Positions 45,359-54,101 of a DNA stretch of 64,000 bases are shown here, in pieces. This DNA is from Planococcus shixiaomingii (GTDB lineage: Bacteria; Bacillota; Bacilli; Bacillales_A; Planococcaceae). The stretch covers positions 3,766,001-3,830,000 of the forward strand of contig NZ_CP129236.1 of the NCBI RefSeq assembly GCF_030413615.1, in the 5' to 3' direction. A program made the translations under genes and the position numbers. The notes beneath the pieces were generated by a model that did no database searches, was not told the origin of the DNA, and saw only the letters and a program-made list of their open reading frames with translations. How positions within the stretch are numbered: position 1 is the first letter of the stretch; every line of letters begins with the position of its first letter.

Positions 45359-45393
45359 AAGACCCGGCATGAATGGGAACATGCCGGGTCTTG
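45359..45393 (-). terminator. Intrinsic terminator
   Basis: AAGACCCGGCATG pairs with CATGCCGGGTCTT, U-run on the minus strand. It ends the nitroreductase gene. Confidence 0.92.
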
Positions 45394-45401
45394 CGGATAG
45401 A

Positions 45402-46031
45402 TTAGATAAAACGGGTAACTTCCTCAAGAGGAAGACGGGTTGTCCCAAATGCCGGTGCTGCCGCTTTTCCTACTGCAATTAATACGATCGGGAAAAGGTG
45501 TTCCGGAAGATCGAATCTTTCCGCGAACTTTGCCTTGTCGAAACCGCCCATCGGAATGGTATCATAGCCGCGTTCTTTGGCGATGAGCATCAATTGCATG
45601 GACACAAGGCCTGCATCATATGCCGCAATGTTCATGCGTGCTTCCACAGGTGCATTCGGATACATGGCATATGTATTGGCGATGGTCCGTTCTTTGATCG
45701 CCTCATCCATATAGCCCGCTTCCACGTTTTGCGTGTAGATTTTTTCGACGTTTTTATACGCGTCGACATTGCCAAGAACCGCAATGATCGCTGATGATTG
45801 CTCAACCTGTGCTTGGTTGTTTGCAATCGCGCGCAATTCTTTTTTTACTTCCTGGTCTTGGATAACGATAAAGTTCCAAGACTGCAAATTGCTTGATGAA
45901 GGTGCCGTTGTGGCAAGCTTCAGCATTTCTTCAATCTCTTCTTTTGAGATTTTGAAATTCGGGTCATACACCCGGACCGATTTTCTTTCAGTCATTACTT
46001 TGTAAAGGGACGATTCTGTTTTTACTGACAT
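45402..46031 (-). CDS. Nitroreductase-family FMN enzyme
   Basis: 209 residues from the ATG at 46031 (GAGGAGG upstream). MTERKSVRVYDPNFKI, APSSSNLQSWNFIVIQD and GYDTIPMGGFDKAKFAE are nitroreductase signatures (FMN, NAD(P)H). In Bacillus, YodC and HypO of this type are controlled by HxlR/DUF24 regulators and protect against quinones or hypochlorite. The divergent HxlR gene and the double operator support the same role. Confidence 0.9.
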   Translation of the reverse strand: MSVKTESSLYKVMTERKSVRVYDPNFKISKEEIEEMLKLATTAPSSSNLQSWNFIVIQDQEVKKELRAIANNQAQVEQSSAIIAVLGNVDAYKNVEKIYTQNVEAGYMDEAIKERTIANTYAMYPNAPVEARMNIAAYDAGLVSMQLMLIAKERGYDTIPMGGFDKAKFAERFDLPEHLFPIVLIAVGKAAAPAFGTTRLPLEEVTRFI

Positions 46032-46049
46032 GAAATTTCCTCCTCTTAT

Positions 46050-46097
46050 AAACTTACTAATGGTAAGTGATAAAACAAACTTACCATTAGTAAGTTT
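46050..46097. promoter_or_regulatory. Double palindromic operator for the HxlR regulator
   Basis: Two copies of ACTTAC-N5-GTAAGT (46052-46068 and 46079-46095), 27 bp centre to centre, together form a 19-bp perfect inverted repeat with a 10-bp spacer between the nitroreductase and HxlR genes. Confidence 0.8.
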
Positions 46098-46154
46098 AAG
46101 TGTCAACAGCGAAGAAGCATGTTATTATAAGGGAAAAGAAAGGAGGCTATTCTC

Positions 46155-46502
46155 ATGCATACACCAGAAAAACACGGAGAGATGACGCCGGTTTGCAGCA
46201 ACTTCCATAACACGATCGAGTTTATTGGCAGAAGGTGGATGGGCGTTATTGTCTATACACTGATGTCCGGCCCGAAACGGTTCCATGAAATTGCGGCAAG
46301 CATCCCCGGCATTTCCGACCGTCTTCTGACCGAACGATTGAATGAGCTTGTGAATGAAGGGTTGGTCACCAAAACACAACTGGCCTCTTCCTCCAAAAAA
46401 GTTGAATATGAACTGACGCAAAAAGGCTTGGCGCTAAAAGATGTCATCATAGCAATCCGAAACTGGACAGAACAATGCGGACGCTTTAATCATTCGGATT
46501 GA
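46155..46502 (+). CDS. HxlR/DUF24 redox regulator, HypR/YodB type
   Basis: 115 residues. VCSNFHNTIEFIGRRWMGVIVYTLMSGPKRFHEIAASIPGISDRLLTERL is the HxlR winged HTH. The N-terminal Cys14 occupies the position of the conserved thiol sensor of HypR and YodB; a second Cys lies near the C-terminus (EQCGRF). Probably senses electrophiles or disulfide stress and controls the divergent nitroreductase. Its 3' end overlaps the convergent GNAT gene by 17 nt. Confidence 0.88.
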   Translation: MHTPEKHGEMTPVCSNFHNTIEFIGRRWMGVIVYTLMSGPKRFHEIAASIPGISDRLLTERLNELVNEGLVTKTQLASSSKKVEYELTQKGLALKDVIIAIRNWTEQCGRFNHSD

Positions 46503-47022
46503 TAATCGCCAGCACTTGATGATCTTCCCATTTGCCATTGATCTTCACATTGCTTTTAGCGATTCCTTCTTTATGGAATCCCGCCTTTTCGAGCACGCGG
46601 ATGGACGGAATGTTATGCGGCATGACCCCTGCTTCAATGCGGTGCAAGTGCAGCTTTCGGAAAGCATAATCCACAATGAGCTTGACCGCTTCGGTGGTAT
46701 ATCCTTTGTTGTTATGATTTTTGTCCAATGCATAACCGAGAAACGCGCTTTGAAGCGGGCCGCGAAAAATTTGAAAAAGCGAAATCGTCCCGATTAACAT
46801 GTCGTCTTCATTCTTAAAAATCCCAAAGCTTTCTTCACGCCCTTCTTCCCGTTGCTCAATGCCGATTTCAATGATTTCTCTCTGAATCATCAATGTATAA
46901 AAGTCCGGATAGCGGGTCATCGAGTATTTCTCAAAAAATTGACGGTTGTCTTGTTCCAGCTTGAGCTTTATCTCAGCGTCTTGCGGTTTAAATGCCCTCA
47001 AGTAAATATGCTCGCCTCTCAT
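46486..47022 (-). CDS. RimJ/RimL-type GNAT acetyltransferase
   Basis: 178 residues: HIYLRAFKPQDAEIKLKLEQDN, FLGYALDKNHNNKGYTTEAVKLIVDYAF and NIPSIRVLEKAGFHKEGIAKS. GNAT of the ribosomal-protein-alanine acetyltransferase type; substrate unknown. Tail-to-tail overlap with the HxlR gene. Confidence 0.88.
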   Translation of the reverse strand: MRGEHIYLRAFKPQDAEIKLKLEQDNRQFFEKYSMTRYPDFYTLMIQREIIEIGIEQREEGREESFGIFKNEDDMLIGTISLFQIFRGPLQSAFLGYALDKNHNNKGYTTEAVKLIVDYAFRKLHLHRIEAGVMPHNIPSIRVLEKAGFHKEGIAKSNVKINGKWEDHQVLAIINPND

Positions 47023-47096
47023 CGCATTTCCCTCCTTTCCCGTCTCTTTGTTTTGATGTAAATATTGTTCCCCATTCGCATCATCTTAAGCCAGCG

Positions 47097-47130
47097 AAAA
47101 ACCGCTCCATTAGAAAATGGGCGGTTTTTT
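47097..47130. terminator. Intrinsic terminator
   Basis: AAAAACCGCTCCAT pairs with ATGGGCGGTTTTT, A/T runs on both sides, after the GNAT gene at 47130. Confidence 0.88.
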
Positions 47131-47537
47131 CATTCTAAAATTGTTTTGCGGAAGCCGTAAAATGGCCGAAACCCTTCCGATTCGTAATACGTATGGGAAG
47201 TGCTGCTCGCAAGCAGTTCCAGCCGGGTTTTCGGATAAAGCTCATGCGCATGAGCCAGCAATCTTCTTCCTATGCCTTGACCTCGGCAGTCTTTGTGGAT
47301 CAATAATTCACATACGTAAAGTGTAATAAAACCATCGGTCAATCCTCGAAAGCAACCAACAATTTCGCCATTCGCTTCCGCTACAAAGGCAATCGCCGAA
47401 TTGTTCCATGCCTGCTTTGTGTCTTCTTGCTTGTCAACCAGATTGTTCCAGCCTTCCGCTTGGTTCAACACGTTTATTAGTTGGAAGTCTTTTTCCTCAT
47501 AAGGACGTATCATTACGGTGGTATGCTTTTTCGTCAT
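47130..47537 (-). CDS. GNAT-family N-acetyltransferase
   Basis: 135 residues: MIRPYEEKDFQLINVLN, LLIHKDCRGQGIGRRLLAHAH (acetyl-CoA loop) and SHTYYESEGFRPFYGF. The start overlaps the nucleotidyltransferase stop by 4 nt (ATGA), so the pair is coupled. Confidence 0.87.
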   Translation of the reverse strand: MTKKHTTVMIRPYEEKDFQLINVLNQAEGWNNLVDKQEDTKQAWNNSAIAFVAEANGEIVGCFRGLTDGFITLYVCELLIHKDCRGQGIGRRLLAHAHELYPKTRLELLASSTSHTYYESEGFRPFYGFRKTILE

Positions 47538-48415
47538 CGTCGTTTCCCCTTTTTATCTGCCTCGGTGTGCAAGATCTTCTCATCAAAAGCTTTTGGCGGC
47601 AATTGGTCCAAACCATACTGTGCAATTTCTGTATTCAGGTGCGGATGCTGCTGTTGGACAAGTGCCAAGGTCTCCGTTAATACTTCGTGTAATTGAACTG
47701 CCGCAACCGCGGGCGATTCCCGGTACATCTGCCGTAAGCGTACGCCAATGCTTTTTGGTGCTAAAGGCAGATCGTCCAAGCGTTTGAACATCCACTTAAA
47801 GGTGGGGAAATAAGAGCGGTTCAACGCCAGCAAAATGACAAATACACTTGTTTGGATAGAACTGAGCATACTGTATACAGCGTTCGGATTATCCCGCAAA
47901 ACGGCAAATTGCAATTGGCGGAGGTGAAAATTCGGCAGCTGCTCCTTCAAAAAACAAACCGCCAGTTCCGTCGGATACGCTTCGATCCGATTCTTCCATG
48001 GCTGGATCATTTCCCCTCCGTATAGCGGAACACCAAAACGCAGTGTGTCCAACACATTGCTTTCATCCAAACTGGTGCTGTAACCTCTTAAAACTTTGTT
48101 GATGCTTGCCTCTTCTGTGGCAAGCGGCCGATGCCAAATGTCTACCGGAAAGCCGTTGATGAGCAGCGCACTTTCATGGCCGTGGTCGATAACAGGATAA
48201 CGGTGCAAAGCATTTAAGTTTTTGGCGATGGAGCGCTGAGTTTCAACCGATGGCATTTCATCCCAATAAACAAGGATTTCCAAATCCGAATAAACATCGG
48301 AATATCCTCGCGCTACGGAACCGCCCACCATAACCGCCCGGACTCCCGCTACTCCCTCCAGCTTTCGGCTGATTTGCTGTGCAAAATCAAGCCGCCATTT
48401 TGAGTGGCTATTCAT
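47534..48415 (-). CDS. Nucleotidyltransferase-domain protein (DUF4037-like)
   Basis: 293 residues. Pol-beta-type N-terminus with VMVGGSVARGYSDVYSDLEILVYW (GS...DxE), then a helical C-terminal part (LPNFHLRQLQFAVLRDNPNAVY). Probably transfers a nucleotide to an unknown small molecule. Coupled with the downstream GNAT gene, a pairing like that at 7.2-7.8 kb. Confidence 0.82.
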   Translation of the reverse strand: MNSHSKWRLDFAQQISRKLEGVAGVRAVMVGGSVARGYSDVYSDLEILVYWDEMPSVETQRSIAKNLNALHRYPVIDHGHESALLINGFPVDIWHRPLATEEASINKVLRGYSTSLDESNVLDTLRFGVPLYGGEMIQPWKNRIEAYPTELAVCFLKEQLPNFHLRQLQFAVLRDNPNAVYSMLSSIQTSVFVILLALNRSYFPTFKWMFKRLDDLPLAPKSIGVRLRQMYRESPAVAAVQLHEVLTETLALVQQQHPHLNTEIAQYGLDQLPPKAFDEKILHTEADKKGKRR

Positions 48416-48558
48416 AGCAGCCTCTCCCTTCTATTTCACATTTGCTTACATACTGATTTAACGACTCCATACTCTTAATGCCGTTCTGACTGTTTTGAGT
48501 ATGTGGCTTGTAACTTAAGAGAACTAGTTCTTCTGATCGTGGAAGTCGATTGACGTTT

Positions 48559-48873
48559 TCAAATCTTCTCGCTGTTATCCAATTGCTTTGTCTCGATGCC
48601 AGCTTCTTCTGGTTGTCCTGTAAATAGAAAGTAAAAATAAGTTGAAATCGCCAGCAGCAAGCCCGCACCAAAAAGGATGCTTCCCACAATCATCGATTGA
48701 TTTGCTGCATTTCCCATGATGAGCAGATAGATTTCCGGGCTATATAGACCCTCTCTATCCGCCCAACCTTGAGCCCTCTCCATTCCAAACAGGGTACTTG
48801 ATAAAATTAAGATCAATCCTCCAAACACCGCGAATGCAGCAACCCAGAACATTCCTTTTACACGCTCTGCCAT
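48559..48873 (-). CDS. Two-helix membrane protein
   Basis: 104 residues. Helices at about 8-28 and 58-82, with a loop containing MERAQGWADREGLYSPEIY. No family was recognised. Its start shares one nucleotide with the stop of the FAD dehydrogenase gene, so the two are coupled; it may be its membrane partner. Confidence 0.7.
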   Translation of the reverse strand: MAERVKGMFWVAAFAVFGGLILILSSTLFGMERAQGWADREGLYSPEIYLLIMGNAANQSMIVGSILFGAGLLLAISTYFYFLFTGQPEEAGIETKQLDNSEKI

Positions 48874-50531
48874 TATTCCATCTCCCCTTCTGCCACTGCT
48901 CTGCCCGCAACTCTACCCGAGAACAGGCAACCGCCAAGAAACGTCCCTTCAAGCGACCGGTAGCCATGGACGCCGCCTCCGCCAAAACCGGCGACTTCTC
49001 CCGCAGCGTAAAGCCCCCGAACCGGCTGCCCCGCTTCGTTTAAGACGCGGGCGGATAAATCGGTCTGCAAGCCGCCCAGGGTTTTTCGGCTTACGATGTT
49101 CAAGCGCACGGCAATGAGCGGCCCTTTTTTAGGATCAAGCAGTTTATGGGGCGGCGCCACACGAATCAGCCGGTCCCCCCGGTAATTGCGTGCTCCGCGA
49201 AGCGCCGTGATTTGCAGGTCCTTAGTGAATGGATTGTCGAGCTGCCGATCGCGCGCTTTTATTTGCCGGTCGATATCGGTAAAATTCAACAAGTTTTCGC
49301 CGGTCAGTTTGTTCATTCCGTCGACCAATTCTTCAAGCGTCTTCGCGATGACAAAGTCTTCTCCTTTGTCCATGAATGCTTGGACCGGAGCCGTTGCACC
49401 CGCTCGGACACGTCCCAATACTTGCGGAATGCTTTTTCCAGTCAAATCAGGGTTCTGCTCAGAACCAGACAGCGCGAATTCCTTTTCAATAATTTTCTGC
49501 GTCAAAATAAACCATGAATAGCTATAGCCGGTTTTCTGGATGGTTTCCAGCGTGCCCAAGGTATCAAAGCCCGGGAAATTCGGAGCCGGGAACCGCTGGC
49601 CTTTGGCATCGAGCCAAAGAGAAGACGGTCCCGGCAAAATCCGGATGCCGTGCCGGCTCCACACCGGGTTCCAATTTTTTATCCCTTCGGTGTAATGCCA
49701 CATGCGGTCACGGTTGACGATGCGCCCGCCCGCTTTTTCCGCAATGGCAAGCATCCGGCCATCGACATGCGCCGGCACTCCTGACAGCATTTCTTCCGGC
49801 GCTTTGCCCAAACGGCTCGGCCAATTTTGCCGGATCAATTCGTGATTGCCGCCGATGCCGCCGCTGGTTACCACAACAGCTTTCGCCTCGTATGTAAATT
49901 GACCGACCACTTCCCTAGAACTTGCCTCTCCGCGTTCCGCATCACTCGGTGCCAGCACTGAACCCGTTACTCCCGTAACGGCAGAGTTCCCTCCAATCAA
50001 ACCATCTACACGGTGGCGAGAACGATATTCGACCAAGCCGTTTTTCATATGCTCCCGTACACGCCGTTCAAACGGGGCTACAATTCCAGGACCCGTTCCC
50101 CAGACAATGTGAAATCGCGGCACCGAATTGCCATGCCCTTCCGCTAAATAGCCGCCGCGTTCTGCCCATCCAACCACCGGAAAAAATTTAATCCCCATGG
50201 CTGCCAACCAGGCTCGTTTTTCCCCTGCCGCAAAATTTACGTAAGCCTCTGCCCATTTCTTGCCCCAGTAATCTTCATCCGCTTCTTTATCAAAACCGGC
50301 TGCCCCAAGCCAGTCCTGCCAAGCAAGATCTTTTGAATCTTTAATGCCCATCCTGCGCTGTTCTGGCGTATTGATCAGAAACAAGCCACCGAATGACCAC
50401 CAGGCCTGGCCGCCAAAAGAAGCTTCTGGTTCCTGATCCAGCAGCAGAACTCTCTTGCCCGCATCTGCAATTTCAGCAGTTGCCACTAGCCCCGCCAATC
50501 CCGCTCCCACTACGATTGCATCAAAACCCAT
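48873..50531 (-). CDS. FAD-binding dehydrogenase (KstD/FrdA-like flavoprotein)
   Basis: 552 residues. Dinucleotide-binding motif AIVVGAGLAGLVATAEIADAG and EPEASFGGQAWWSFGG at the N-terminus. C-terminal FAD contacts GLYAAGEVAGFGGGGVHGYRSLEGTFLGGCLFSGRVAG. This subgroup is annotated as putative oxidoreductases related to 3-ketosteroid dehydrogenases and fumarate reductase flavoproteins; substrate unknown. Confidence 0.87.
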   Translation of the reverse strand: MGFDAIVVGAGLAGLVATAEIADAGKRVLLLDQEPEASFGGQAWWSFGGLFLINTPEQRRMGIKDSKDLAWQDWLGAAGFDKEADEDYWGKKWAEAYVNFAAGEKRAWLAAMGIKFFPVVGWAERGGYLAEGHGNSVPRFHIVWGTGPGIVAPFERRVREHMKNGLVEYRSRHRVDGLIGGNSAVTGVTGSVLAPSDAERGEASSREVVGQFTYEAKAVVVTSGGIGGNHELIRQNWPSRLGKAPEEMLSGVPAHVDGRMLAIAEKAGGRIVNRDRMWHYTEGIKNWNPVWSRHGIRILPGPSSLWLDAKGQRFPAPNFPGFDTLGTLETIQKTGYSYSWFILTQKIIEKEFALSGSEQNPDLTGKSIPQVLGRVRAGATAPVQAFMDKGEDFVIAKTLEELVDGMNKLTGENLLNFTDIDRQIKARDRQLDNPFTKDLQITALRGARNYRGDRLIRVAPPHKLLDPKKGPLIAVRLNIVSRKTLGGLQTDLSARVLNEAGQPVRGLYAAGEVAGFGGGGVHGYRSLEGTFLGGCLFSGRVAGRAVAEGEME

Positions 50532-50649
50532 CCTTACATCCCCTTTTGTTTTGAATATTCATTCTTCTCACTTTATCCTAGCAGAAGGATTTGGAATATT
50601 ATAGGCATTTTTCTGCTATTCCAAAAACAGCTAGAAAAAAGTGCAGGCA

Positions 50650-50702
50650 AAATAAAAGCAGGTTCATTGCCATTTCGAGGCGGCCTGAACCAGCTTTTAT
50701 TT
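50650..50702 (-). terminator. Intrinsic terminator
   Basis: AAATAAAAGCAGGTTCA pairs with TGAACCAGCTTTTATTT (one mismatch). It ends the AraC/GyrI transcript after repeat array B. Confidence 0.85.
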
Positions 50703-50725
50703 AATAGAAATTGACGTGTTATTTT

Positions 50726-50830
50726 CTACACGCACTATTTTTGTTTCTACCTGCACTTTTTTGATTTCTACCTGCACACTTGAAAACCCTACCTGCATAT
50801 CCACACTTCCAACACGCGCTCGCTTACTTT
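50726..50830. repeat. 21-bp-period intergenic repeat array B (5 units)
   Basis: Units start at 50726, 50747, 50768, 50789 and 50810, exactly 21 bp apart, with core CTACCTGCAC (variants CTACACGCAC, CTACCTGCAT, CAACACGCGC). The last unit overlaps the stop codon of the AraC/GyrI gene. Core and spacing match array C and are related to array A. Confidence 0.82.
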
Positions 50831-51684
50831 TTCTTCAACGGAATCCAGATCTCCGAATAATAATCCGCACTGTAAGCATCACCAGGTGGATAAACTTCCA
50901 ACTCCGCAGTGCCTGCCGGTTCGTATGAGTTGGAAGGAAACCATTCCGCGTAAATTTGTTTCCAAACTTTTTGCATAGCTTGGGGCATAGCTCCTTGTAC
51001 TTCGAAAACCACCCATTTTGAAGCAGGAATTTCGAGTTTTGACAATCCTTCCGCAACTTCGCCTTCATGCGCTGCCGCAATCCAATAATCCATCGTTTTG
51101 CTGTCCTTGAAATCGGCACATACGCCCAACAACGCTTTCAATTCGCCATTATTTTGCTGAAGCAACAAATCGCTTGTGCCGTCTGAATTCGCATCCATCC
51201 ACATTTTTGGAATGCCTGCCTGATTTTCCTCCATAGCCATAGAGAAATTACGTTTAATCCCTACTACTTCAAACCCTTCTTTTTCGACAATTTTGTAATT
51301 CATCGGTTCTGCTCCTCTCAAATTCACCTGGATCGCCAGGCGGTTATAGGATTGCAACTTACCAATATTTTTTCGCGCTTCGCTCGGCGTAACTCCATGC
51401 TGCCTGCGAAACGCTTTCGTAAAAGCTTCGGGAGTGTCATAACCGTATTTGTAGGCAAGATTGATAACTTTAGCATTGCTGCTTACCAATTCATGGGCCG
51501 CCAGCGTCAATCGCCTTCTTCGAAGGTATTCTCCAACTGCCATGTCTGTCAGTATGGAAAATGTGCGCTGAAAATGGAACACCGACGAGTTCGCCTCTTT
51601 TGCAATATCTTCGATTGTCACTTTCTCCGTTAAATTTTCTTCCATATAGTCGATTGCCTGCTGCAACGATTCCACCCATCCCAT
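50824..51684 (-). CDS. AraC-family regulator with GyrI-like effector domain
   Basis: 286 residues. N-terminal double HTH (about 5-105): AIDYMEENLTEKVTIEDIAKEANSSVFHFQRTF and KYGYDTPEAFTKAFRRQHGVTPSEARK. C-terminal GyrI-like domain (about 125-286) with YKIVEKEGFEVVGIKRNF and SDYYSEIWIPLKK. Binds small hydrophobic or cationic ligands in relatives. Its target may be itself or the operon downstream. Confidence 0.9.
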   Translation of the reverse strand: MGWVESLQQAIDYMEENLTEKVTIEDIAKEANSSVFHFQRTFSILTDMAVGEYLRRRRLTLAAHELVSSNAKVINLAYKYGYDTPEAFTKAFRRQHGVTPSEARKNIGKLQSYNRLAIQVNLRGAEPMNYKIVEKEGFEVVGIKRNFSMAMEENQAGIPKMWMDANSDGTSDLLLQQNNGELKALLGVCADFKDSKTMDYWIAAAHEGEVAEGLSKLEIPASKWVVFEVQGAMPQAMQKVWKQIYAEWFPSNSYEPAGTAELEVYPPGDAYSADYYSEIWIPLKKK

Positions 51685-51978
51685 AGCTTTCCCTCCTCAG
51701 TTTCATCTTAAAGCGTTATTGCCGTTCAATCCTGTCTTTTTGTGCTTTATTCAGACTGTAAAAGCACTTTATTCTTTTTCCAGTTTTTCGCACATAAGCT
51801 ACCGCACTTAACTTTCCTTTATTAGGAAAAAATAAAGGTTTTTTTGAAAACTATACCAATTAAACAAGAACTTTAGTATGATAAAGATAGATAATTGTAC
51901 CCCTATAAATAAAATTATCCTTATATAATTAAGTATATCGAACTACAAAGCTGGCCTCGGGCGTAAGGTGTTGTAAAA
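51685..51978. other. Divergent gap
   Basis: AT-rich promoter region between the AraC/GyrI and DGC genes. No gene or clear operator seen. Confidence 0.5.
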
Positions 51979-53559
51979 ATGAGTTTACAAAGGAAAAATA
52001 TAATTTGGTTCTTTTTTCTAATAAGTTATGTGGCTCTCTATTACTTATGGCTATTAACCTGGAAATTTGGCGACAGCATTTTGACACTAGGAGGGAATCT
52101 TTTTTCCATTTTTGGAGGCGCAATTGCTACTAGCTGGCTGCTCTTAACTGCTCAAAGAAATTCTAACACCGACAAACCATTTTGGTTTCTTTTAGCAGCC
52201 GGCACTTATAACTTTTTTCTTGCTGAGTTCTTATGGCTGACTCACGAAAATCTTTTAAACATCGAAGTTCCTTTTCCAGGGCTTCCTGATTTGTTTTTCC
52301 TTTTACAAATTGGATTTTACCTTGCCGCTTTTATTTATAAAGTAATTAAAGAAAAGCAACAACTTGATTTCATCAAATTCATCTTCGATATTTTAATCGT
52401 TATGACTGTGGCGTCTACGTTCAGCTGGCATTTTCTTCTTCAGCCATTCATTTCTGTCAGCGAGGTTTCAGCTTTTTCCTTGGCAGTAACACTGGCATAT
52501 CCTATAGGGGATTTGGCTTTGTTATTTGGGGTCGGTGTCCTATTTTTAGGCATGCAGCAAGCCGGATTCAATAAAACCATTTTCTTTTTATTTGTAGGTT
52601 GGTTTATTCAAATTCTGGCAGACTCTTCTTTTTTGTATTTTGTTGCTAAAGACGATTATTCTTCAGGGGGTTTGATTGATCCACTGTTTACTTTAGCTGT
52701 TTTGCTGGTGGGATTTGCAGGTCTTGTCGAGAGGGAGAGAACAACAGAAAACCAAGCTTTGCCGATTCAAAAAAGCTCAAACCGAGTACTGAGTACTTTC
52801 CGCATCGTTTTTCCATACCTTAATGTAACGATTTTGTTTGTTTTAATGATTTCTCGCTCCGACGGCATTGACTCGCTTACCATCGGTTCAGGGATTTCTA
52901 TTCTTTTGATAGTTATTAGACAAATTTTTGTGTTAACAGAAAACCAAAAACTGCTTCATCAAGTTCACGCCAAAAAAGAGGCGCCAGAATTTCACATTTC
53001 TGAAACAAGACTTCAGTTTCTTGCCTATCATGATTCATTGACAGGACTCGCAAACCGGGCTTTATTTGAGGAAATGCTAAAACAAGCAGTGTCAGATGCC
53101 AAACTTTACGGCAGTTCTTTTGCCGTTATGTTTTTAGATCTTGATAATTTCAAAAAAATCAATGACACGATGGGGCATGATGCCGGAGATCAGTTATTGA
53201 TTTTAATTGCAGATAGACTCAAAGAAAGCACTCGCAAAAATGACGTAGTGGCACGTTTAGGCGGAGATGAATTTACGATATTAATCCGTGATGTTTCCAG
53301 CCCTCAAAATACAGCAGTAATTGCAGAGAAAATTCTTCGTTCTTTGTCGCTGCCACACCTTGTAAACGGAGAAAAAATTACAAGTTCTCCAAGTATCGGC
53401 ATTGCGCTGTATCCGCTGAATGGAACTACTCCAGCGGCTTTATTGAAAAAAGCCGACATGGCCATGTACCAGGTAAAAGATAATGGCAAAGGACATTATC
53501 AACTGTTTGAAGAAGATTCAGTTGTAGCGGTAAACAGAAAAACGACAGAGTGCAGGTGA
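51979..53559 (+). CDS. Membrane-bound diguanylate cyclase
   Basis: 526 residues. About nine to ten helices (about 8-340) of a MASE-like N-terminal membrane sensor, then a GGDEF domain (about 360-515) with LAYHDSLTGLANRALF, DLDNFKKINDTMGHDAGD and VARLGGDEF. The I-site RKND lies five residues before GGDEF, so product inhibition is predicted. No EAL domain. The start has only a weak ribosome binding site. Confidence 0.9.
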   Translation: MSLQRKNIIWFFFLISYVALYYLWLLTWKFGDSILTLGGNLFSIFGGAIATSWLLLTAQRNSNTDKPFWFLLAAGTYNFFLAEFLWLTHENLLNIEVPFPGLPDLFFLLQIGFYLAAFIYKVIKEKQQLDFIKFIFDILIVMTVASTFSWHFLLQPFISVSEVSAFSLAVTLAYPIGDLALLFGVGVLFLGMQQAGFNKTIFFLFVGWFIQILADSSFLYFVAKDDYSSGGLIDPLFTLAVLLVGFAGLVERERTTENQALPIQKSSNRVLSTFRIVFPYLNVTILFVLMISRSDGIDSLTIGSGISILLIVIRQIFVLTENQKLLHQVHAKKEAPEFHISETRLQFLAYHDSLTGLANRALFEEMLKQAVSDAKLYGSSFAVMFLDLDNFKKINDTMGHDAGDQLLILIADRLKESTRKNDVVARLGGDEFTILIRDVSSPQNTAVIAEKILRSLSLPHLVNGEKITSSPSIGIALYPLNGTTPAALLKKADMAMYQVKDNGKGHYQLFEEDSVVAVNRKTTECR

Positions 53560-53585
53560 TGAATCAATCACCTGCGCTCTTTTTA
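53547..53585. terminator. Terminator shared by convergent genes
   Basis: AGAGTGCAGGTGAT pairs with ATCACCTGCGCTCT (one G-U), followed by Ts. It overlaps the stop of the DGC gene. Confidence 0.88.
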
Positions 53586-53753
53586 ATTTCCGTTAACGTA
53601 ATCGCTTTTCAATACGGAAGACATCGCCAAGTTTTTATTTACCCGTTGGGATTGAAGACGGGCCAGTATGATCGACAATTCCGCTTTGTTCAAATCCATT
53701 TTACATGAAGTAATTTCAGGGTCCCTCAGCTTCTTTACAGACAAAGCCATCAT
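53583..53753 (-). CDS. Small 56-residue protein
   Basis: Not in any family I know. ATG at 53753 with TGGAG 7 nt upstream, ending at the bidirectional terminator. The sequence is helical and amphipathic: MALSVKKLRDPEITSCKM, then LNKAELSIILARLQSQRV. It fills an otherwise empty gap between the DGC and APC genes. Confidence 0.55.
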   Translation of the reverse strand: MMALSVKKLRDPEITSCKMDLNKAELSIILARLQSQRVNKNLAMSSVLKSDYVNGN

Positions 53754-53896
53754 AGCAATACTCCAACTAAAAACTGTCGAAAGAAAAATCGATAAATGTC
53801 TGAAACAGCAGATTACATGTCTAAGAGAGTATAATTCCGACTAAACTACTGGCATATTCATATTTCAGAAAAGATAGAGAAGTGAGAAATTTCATA

Positions 53897-54101
53897 TGTA
53901 CAAATTTTTTATTTTATTGTATGCTATCAAAATTACAAGCGATGAAGATAAAGATTGTTATCTAATCCGGTTGGAAATTCGCTGGAAATAACTTTCCGGT
54001 GGTTATCTTTGTAATCTCTGCCAGTAAGGGGAATGGCAGGTCATTGCGCCAGCATCATAGAGTTTCAGCAGACAAAATTTTGAAAATGGGAGAGTAATAA
54101 C
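53897..54101 (+). promoter_or_regulatory. Promoter and structured leader of the APC transporter
   Basis: TGTACA (53897-53902) and TATGCT (53920-53925) are 17 bp apart. The leader of about 170 nt can fold: AAGATAA with TTATCTT, CCGG with CCGG, GGAAA with TTTCC, and CTGCCA with TGGCAG. No known riboswitch class was recognised. Confidence 0.45.

Noticed and set aside
48408..48689. 93-codon minus-strand frame overlapping the two-helix membrane protein
   Set aside because: Out of frame with the better-supported gene at 48559-48873, and its start has no site.
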